Source of the DNA: Streptomyces sp. SID13031 | Lineage (GTDB): Bacteria > Actinomycetota > Actinomycetes > Propionibacteriales > Kribbellaceae | Length of the DNA stretch: 40,248 nucleotides | Direction: 5' to 3' | NCBI RefSeq assembly: GCF_010548305.1 | Contig: NZ_JAAGLV010000033.1 | Span: 1-40,248, forward strand | Shown here: piece after piece, positions 40,096 to 40,248 of the stretch | Layout of the letters: each line of letters begins with the position of its first letter | Numbering within the stretch: the stretch's first letter is position 1 | Notes under the pieces: generated by a model | Seen by the model: only the letters and a program-made list of their open reading frames with translations | Told to the model about the DNA's origin: nothing | The model's database searches: none | Position numbers and translations under genes: made by a program

Positions 40096-40248
40096 CTCGC
40101 ATCCCACAACCCACCGTCTGAGGGGTTAACCCCAACGCCGTTCGGTTAGGCAGCGGAGTGTGTGGTCAAGTCGGTGTTGCGGCTGGTGATAGGAGTGCAG
40201 CCCTTGTAGATGTGGTCCGGTCCTCCAAGACTGGTCCAACTCCACAAG

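Noticed and set aside
40096..40248. Possible insertion-sequence end at the right edge of the window
   Set aside because: The text after 40,140 hints at a repeat-rich IS terminus, but there is no reading frame or inverted repeat in the visible part to support it.

Overview
The window is high-GC DNA with short intergenic gaps and many GTG starts. It carries an oligoribonuclease (orn), a BTAD/SARP-type regulator and a GlxA-type regulator. All of this points to an actinomycete; a Kribbella-like soil member of the Propionibacteriales is my best guess, by inference only.

Bases 1-6,738 look like a decayed integrated element next to a tRNA-Lys(CTT) gene. Its tyrosine integrase (5040-6467) lies beside the tRNA 3' end and has an XRE-type helix-turn-helix inserted in the catalytic domain. 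The rest is largely wreckage: the start of an IS630-type transposase (1-37), a secreted YVTN beta-propeller protein, an IS30 transposase remnant (about 1310-1720), the tail of a trypsin-like protease apparently joined to a scrap of a Trypco2-like domain (bacterial conflict-system parts), an IS3 element with a broken orfA and an intact orfB, and a frameshifted conserved hypothetical. A 132-bp direct repeat occurs at 1795-1926 and 4825-4956.

Bases 6,894-21,012 are chromosomal housekeeping and regulatory genes. They are a FAD oxidoreductase and tenA (thiaminase II) in one operon, a divergent class V aminotransferase, a membrane-anchored hypothetical, tRNA-His, orn, a large STAND/TPR/BTAD regulator, a signal-less M23-like protein, a GNAT acetyltransferase, a cold-shock protein, an alpha/beta hydrolase divergent from a GlxA-type regulator, and a DHA2 drug exporter divergent from its MarR regulator.

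Bases 21,144-40,095 form a coherent oxalate/glyoxylate assimilation locus. A formyl-CoA:oxalate CoA-transferase (frc) would make oxalyl-CoA. A ThDP enzyme beside it (probable oxalyl-CoA decarboxylase) would give formyl-CoA and CO2. A ketopantoate-reductase-like protein resembles the oxalyl-CoA reductase PanE2 of Methylobacterium and would give glyoxylate. Glyoxylate carboligase (gcl), hydroxypyruvate isomerase (hyi) and tartronate-semialdehyde reductase (glxR) then lead to glycerate. A dedicated succinyl-CoA ligase (sucCD) and an ADP-forming acyl-CoA synthetase could supply or recover CoA-ester energy. An OFA-family transporter and a divergent Nramp-fold protein lacking the metal-binding motifs are candidate carriers. 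Five copies of one palindrome-like motif, core ATnCnGTATnC, lie just upstream of hyi, sucC, the OFA gene and oxc, so the locus is probably one regulon under a regulator outside the window. A GH35 beta-galactosidase and a LacI-type regulator without its DNA-binding domain interrupt the locus at 24,815-27,221.
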